Both the position numbers and the translations under genes were made by a program. The notes under the pieces were generated by a model, which saw only the letters and a program-made list of their open reading frames with translations, did not search any database and was not told the origin of the DNA. From JBQTHI01 sp052390035 (GTDB lineage: Bacteria; Actinomycetota; Acidimicrobiia; Spongiisociales; ZC4RG35): a stretch of 8,345 nucleotides of DNA. The stretch is from assembly GCA_052390035.1 (NCBI GenBank), contig JBQTHI010000150.1:1-8345 (forward strand). The letters are read 5' to 3'. How positions within the stretch are numbered: the first letter of the stretch is position 1; every line of letters begins with the position of its first letter. This document shows positions 5,394 to 8,345 of the stretch, one piece after another.

Positions 5394-6203
5394 ATGGATC
5401 AGCGTCGCATAACCGTCGAACACCGCCACGAGGTCGGGATCATCTGGCTCGATCGCCCGGAGAAACTCAACGCCCTCTCAACCGAAATGTGGACGGCCAT
5501 TCCCGCCGCCGCCGCCAGTCTCGACGCCGATCACACCGTTCGGGCAGTCGTGGTGGCGGGCCGGGGCGACGCCTTCACCGTGGGGATCGACCTGGCGATG
5601 CTCGCCTCGATCTCCCCCGCAGGGGCGTCCGAAGCCGAACGACGCCAGGCACTGTTCCGTCGTATCAAGGAGCTTCAGCGGACCTTCAATTCGCTGGCAG
5701 ATTGCCGCAAACCGGTGATCGCCGCCGTCCACGGGTATTGCCTCGGGGCCGGCATCGACCTGATCACGGCCTGCGACATCCGCCTAGCCAGCGCTGACGC
5801 GATCTTCGGGGTGCGAGAGACCCGCATGGGTATGGTCGCCGATGTCGGCACCATGCAGCGGCTGCCCGCCATCGTCGGGCCGGGTCATGTCGCCGAATTG
5901 GTCTACACCGGTGACGACGTCGATTCGGATCGGGCTGCCAGGATCGGCCTGGTCAACCACATTTATCCGGACCGGGAGTCGCTTATCGAAGGAGCGATGG
6001 AAATGGCGGGACGGATCGCCGCCCACACCCCCTTGGTGGTCCAGGGTGCCAAACAAGTGCTGCGGGCGGGCGAGGGAAGGTCGGTCGAACAGGGTCTCGA
6101 CTACATCGCCCTTTGGAACGCCGCCTTTCTCCAATCGGATGACCTCGTCGAGGCAATGGCCGCCCACGTCGACAAGAGGATGCCCAACTTCACCGGTCGA
6201 TGA
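5394..6203 (+). CDS. Crotonase family protein, probable delta3,5-delta2,4-dienoyl-CoA isomerase
   Basis: A 269-residue enoyl-CoA hydratase/isomerase superfamily protein. The fold markers are WLDRPEKLNALSTEMW (18-33), the first oxyanion-hole segment FTVGIDLAML (61-70) and the second HGYCLGAGIDLITACDIRL (113-131). Three acidic residues match the isomerase ECH1 in kind and spacing: D122 (GIDL), E142 (VRETRMG) and D150 (VADVGTMQRLP), 20 and 8 residues apart. Ordinary hydratases instead carry two glutamates, so isomerisation of dienoyl-CoA esters is favoured over hydration. The gene diverges from the paa operon across 223 bp that contain regulatory palindromes, so co-control with phenylacetate use is possible but unproven. 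It is not an obvious PaaG or PaaF. The start is an ATG directly after a -10-like TAGGTT, with no Shine-Dalgarno. The stop is 3 nt from the end of the convergent dehydrogenase gene. Confidence 0.92.
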   Translation: MDQRRITVEHRHEVGIIWLDRPEKLNALSTEMWTAIPAAAASLDADHTVRAVVVAGRGDAFTVGIDLAMLASISPAGASEAERRQALFRRIKELQRTFNSLADCRKPVIAAVHGYCLGAGIDLITACDIRLASADAIFGVRETRMGMVADVGTMQRLPAIVGPGHVAELVYTGDDVDSDRAARIGLVNHIYPDRESLIEGAMEMAGRIAAHTPLVVQGAKQVLRAGEGRSVEQGLDYIALWNAAFLQSDDLVEAMAAHVDKRMPNFTGR

Positions 6204-6206
6204 CTC

Positions 6207-7943
6207 TCATCCAGATAGCGCGGAGGTGAACAGCCTCGGCAGGTGACGAACGGAGTGATCGGCCGCAAAACGGGTGAAGAGGCGGGAGGTGGCGGCTCCG
6301 GTGCGGTTGTTGAGGAACCACACCGGGGTGGGCGAGAAGTGGAATTCGCCTTTGCCCAAGGCCCTTGCGACCGGAGCGAACGGTCCCCGCGAAACTGTCT
6401 TTTGCGGTCGGTCGAACAGGAGGGTGTTGTGCACGACGCCCATCCCGCTCCCAATGTCGTCCAGGTTGTGGCCGGGGAATGCTGTCCACGAGGCGCGCTG
6501 CTGCAGGAAGTTGAAGCCAGTCCAGACGTTGATGGCGATGGCCCCGTAGCGCAAGTCGGCGATCGCTTCATCGAATCGCCTACCGAGCTGGCGAATGGTG
6601 GCGGGATGAATGATCAGGTTCGCACCGAGAGTTCCCACCAACCGCCGATTACAGAATTCGACTGCCGCCGGGAGGAATTCCGCCGGATGGCCATGGGGAA
6701 GCCTGGTGGTGGCAAACGCCGCCGAGAAGAACTCCTCACGGTATGCGGAGTGTTGTGCGGTCGGATCCAGATCGGGCACCCAAGAGCAGGTCGAGTCACC
6801 AACGGTTACTGCTCCAGGCTGGCAGGCAATGGCAAATCTTCGCTCCTCACCCTCCGGGTAATAGGGGTGTCGACGAGGAAGCCGGTCGAACACCGCGCTG
6901 ACTTCCCGTAGGAAGCGATCCGACCCCACCCAGTCTCCCGGCAACACCAGCACCTGGGCTGCTATGCAGTTGAACCCGCCGTTGACCAGCTTCTGAGTAG
7001 CAAAGTGCTCGGCTTGAAATCTGAAATCGGCCTTTGACCAGGGACCGGGGACGACGATCACCGGGCTGACCCCGCCAAGCTCGCTGGTGATCGGCTTGTT
7101 GAGATGGGGAGCGTGCCGGCGTTTCCGGTCGGCAGCCTCAACGCCTTCGCCCCACACGATCCGATCGTGGGTCTGCGCGCTGCCAGTGATGTGCACGCTC
7201 TCGACCAGAGGGTGGTGGACCAACTGTTCACCAACTTCGCCTCCTCCATAGAGGATGCGCAGGTAACCCCGATCAACGAAGTCGACGAAGATCTCGTTGA
7301 AGATCGGGCCCAGGTAGTCGTTGATGGGACTGAGTTTGAGCGCCACGACCTGACCTTCGGCGTACAGCTTGTAGAGGGTGTCGAGTACCGGTATTGACGA
7401 GATGTTGCCGGCGCCGAGCACGGCGCAGATCTGACCCGAACTGGCCCGATTGGGAGTGGACCAACCGTCCCCTTGGCGCCGGTAGAACGAGGCGGTGTTC
7501 TCGGCCAGGTTGGCTGGAGTCACCTGCGGTTCCATCCAGACATCGAGCGAGTAGCCGCTCAGCAAGAGCGGCTCCCACCATTCGACCGGCATCACCCGGA
7601 CGATCGCTCTCCCATCGGCCCCGGACCGCACCCATCTCCGCCGGTAGGTGGTCTTACCCTGGCTCAGACGCCGCAACGACATTGTCAGGCTGGTAACGGC
7701 CGAGAGCAGCGCGTATGGCCCGCTCAGCCAATCTTCGGAGGCAATGTTCGACTCGCGAGGGTATCCCTTGGCGTCGGCCGCAGCGTCCACCCACCGGGCC
7801 GCGGCGAAGTCGGCGCGCCGCCTGATGCTCTCCAGCAGCTCCAGACGCTCCTCGATCGATGCCGCCGCCCATAAGTGTTTGCGCGAGGCGAGATCCTCGA
7901 TGGTGCGGTGGAGGGCAACGGGAGTGGTGGCGGCTAGCGTCAC
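6207..7943 (-). CDS. Aldehyde dehydrogenase family protein, long actinobacterial type
   Basis: From GTG 7943 the protein has 578 residues, longer than the roughly 480-500 of classical NAD(P)-dependent aldehyde dehydrogenases. Family signatures (residues in this numbering) are GAGNISSIP and VVALKLSP with the coenzyme-binding Lys about 203, HITGS at about 251-255, SELGG with the general-base Glu288, NGGFNCIAAQ with the nucleophile Cys326, YREEFFSAAF, and INVWTGFNFL. An extra C-terminal segment of about 60 residues after the LFDRPQKT motif carries FSPTPVWFLNNRT and is found in a mycobacterial/actinobacterial clade of unassigned substrate. The reading frame is open to an ATG at 8114, but that would run antiparallel through the glycosylase gene and adds a basic, non-conserved tail. 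GTG 7943 sits 7 nt after a minus-strand TACCAT and is preferred; GTG 7976 is an alternative. The substrate is unknown; nothing specifically links it to phenylacetaldehyde. Confidence 0.9.
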   Translation of the reverse strand: MTLAATTPVALHRTIEDLASRKHLWAAASIEERLELLESIRRRADFAAARWVDAAADAKGYPRESNIASEDWLSGPYALLSAVTSLTMSLRRLSQGKTTYRRRWVRSGADGRAIVRVMPVEWWEPLLLSGYSLDVWMEPQVTPANLAENTASFYRRQGDGWSTPNRASSGQICAVLGAGNISSIPVLDTLYKLYAEGQVVALKLSPINDYLGPIFNEIFVDFVDRGYLRILYGGGEVGEQLVHHPLVESVHITGSAQTHDRIVWGEGVEAADRKRRHAPHLNKPITSELGGVSPVIVVPGPWSKADFRFQAEHFATQKLVNGGFNCIAAQVLVLPGDWVGSDRFLREVSAVFDRLPRRHPYYPEGEERRFAIACQPGAVTVGDSTCSWVPDLDPTAQHSAYREEFFSAAFATTRLPHGHPAEFLPAAVEFCNRRLVGTLGANLIIHPATIRQLGRRFDEAIADLRYGAIAINVWTGFNFLQQRASWTAFPGHNLDDIGSGMGVVHNTLLFDRPQKTVSRGPFAPVARALGKGEFHFSPTPVWFLNNRTGAATSRLFTRFAADHSVRHLPRLFTSALSG

Positions 7944-7950
7944 GAAGCCG

Positions 7951-7960
7951 ATGGTAATTG
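7951..7960. promoter_or_regulatory. Possible overlapping divergent -10 elements for the dehydrogenase and glycosylase genes
   Basis: The only AT-rich spot between the two divergent genes is atggtaattg. On the minus strand it reads TACCAT (7956-7951), which is 7 nt from the GTG at 7943. On the plus strand it reads TGG followed by TAATTG (7955-7960), an extended -10 shape 8 nt before the GTG at 7969. Neither strand has a convincing -35 and neither start has a Shine-Dalgarno. This is inference; confidence is low. Confidence 0.35.
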
Positions 7961-8345
7961 GCGCCAACGTGACCACCCTCAACCCGTCTCGCTTTCGGGC
8001 CGCGATCGACGATCTTTGCCGACGGGATTCACGGCTGGCTGCCATTGTCGACCGCTTCGGGCGGCCAGCGTTCTGGCACCGGCCAGGCGGTTTCCCGGCT
8101 CTGGCGTTGTTCATTCTCGAGCAGCAGGTGTCTCTGGCATCGGCGGCGGCGGCCTACCGAAAGCTCGAAGTACGCCTGGGCAGGGTGACGCCGGAACGGG
8201 TACTGGCGGCCAGCATCAGCGACCTCAGGGCCGACGGAGTGTCACGTCAAAAGGATCGATATCTCAGGGCCGTCGCCACAGCCATCACCGAGGGGCGATT
8301 CGACCCGGCGGCGCTGGCAGAGCTTTCGGATGAGAAGGCTCGGAC
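7951..8345 (+). CDS. DNA-3-methyladenine glycosylase, AlkA/HhH-GPD type (3' end beyond the right edge)
   Basis: The plus-strand frame from ATG 7951 is open to the end of the window (131 complete codons). The product contains RDSRLAAIVDRFGRPAFWHR, then FPALALFILEQQVSLASAAA (the I-x-x-QQVS signature of AlkA-like HhH-GPD glycosylases), and SDLRADGVSRQKDRYLRAVA, which matches the helix leading to the helix-hairpin-helix. The HhH motif itself and the catalytic Asp fall past the edge, so activity cannot be judged. The enzyme would excise alkylated purines in base excision repair. The start could instead be GTG 7969 (product beginning VTTLNPSRFRAAIDD). That choice leaves room for a shared promoter with the divergent dehydrogenase gene. 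No Shine-Dalgarno is visible at either start. Confidence 0.9.
   Translation, partial: MVIGANVTTLNPSRFRAAIDDLCRRDSRLAAIVDRFGRPAFWHRPGGFPALALFILEQQVSLASAAAAYRKLEVRLGRVTPERVLAASISDLRADGVSRQKDRYLRAVATAITEGRFDPAALAELSDEKAR

Noticed and set aside
6220..6240. GAGG...CCTC hairpin near the end of the dehydrogenase gene
   Set aside because: Short stem without a T-run on either strand, so not a credible terminator.
7944..8114. Extension of the aldehyde dehydrogenase to the ATG at 8114
   Set aside because: It would run antiparallel through the conserved glycosylase coding region, and the added tail is basic and low in complexity.
8016..8333. Plus-strand open frame of 105 codons at the right edge
   Set aside because: It is out of frame with the clear AlkA-type reading frame covering the same bases.

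Overview
The window comes from a GC-rich bacterium, most likely an actinobacterium and possibly an Acidimicrobiia-like lineage. This is inferred from the strong G/C third-position bias, frequent GTG starts, tightly overlapping genes, apparent leaderless starts and the type of TetR regulator. No rRNA, tRNA, CRISPR array, insertion sequence or integrase is visible.

The core (999-5201, minus strand) is a compact phenylacetyl-CoA epoxidase operon in the order paaA-paaB-paaC-paaD-paaE-tetR. PaaA/PaaC are the ferritin-like catalytic and structural subunits, PaaB is the small bridging subunit, PaaD is a MIP18-type Fe-S assembly factor, and PaaE is the FAD/2Fe-2S reductase. Together they convert phenylacetyl-CoA to the ring-1,2-epoxide. 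Every junction is a 0-7 nt contact or overlap. The last paa gene overlaps a TetR regulator, which overlaps a small single-pass membrane protein (520-1002). That gene is followed 7 nt later by a multi-pass membrane protein that leaves the window at the left edge (1-512). The two membrane genes are unrecognised but look like part of the same transcript.

The best regulatory signal lies just before paaA. TTGACC and TAAGAT are separated by exactly 17 bp, and that spacer is filled by a perfect 18-bp palindrome (5178-5195), an obvious TetR/PaaR-type operator. The promoter sits so close that paaA is predicted to be leaderless, starting at the second of two in-frame ATGs (5164). The rest of the 223-bp divergent intergenic region holds two copies of a second, unrelated 13-bp palindrome (5217-5229, 5252-5264). 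It also holds a probable leaderless promoter for the gene on the other side.

That gene (5394-6203, plus strand) is a crotonase carrying the three acidic residues of delta3,5-delta2,4-dienoyl-CoA isomerases. It converges, with a 3-nt gap, on a long aldehyde dehydrogenase family gene (6207-7943, minus strand). Divergent from the dehydrogenase, at the right edge, is the 5' part of an AlkA-type DNA-3-methyladenine glycosylase gene. The ligase (paaK) and the later pathway steps (paaG, paaZ, paaF, paaH, paaJ) are not in the window, so the route must be completed elsewhere in the genome.
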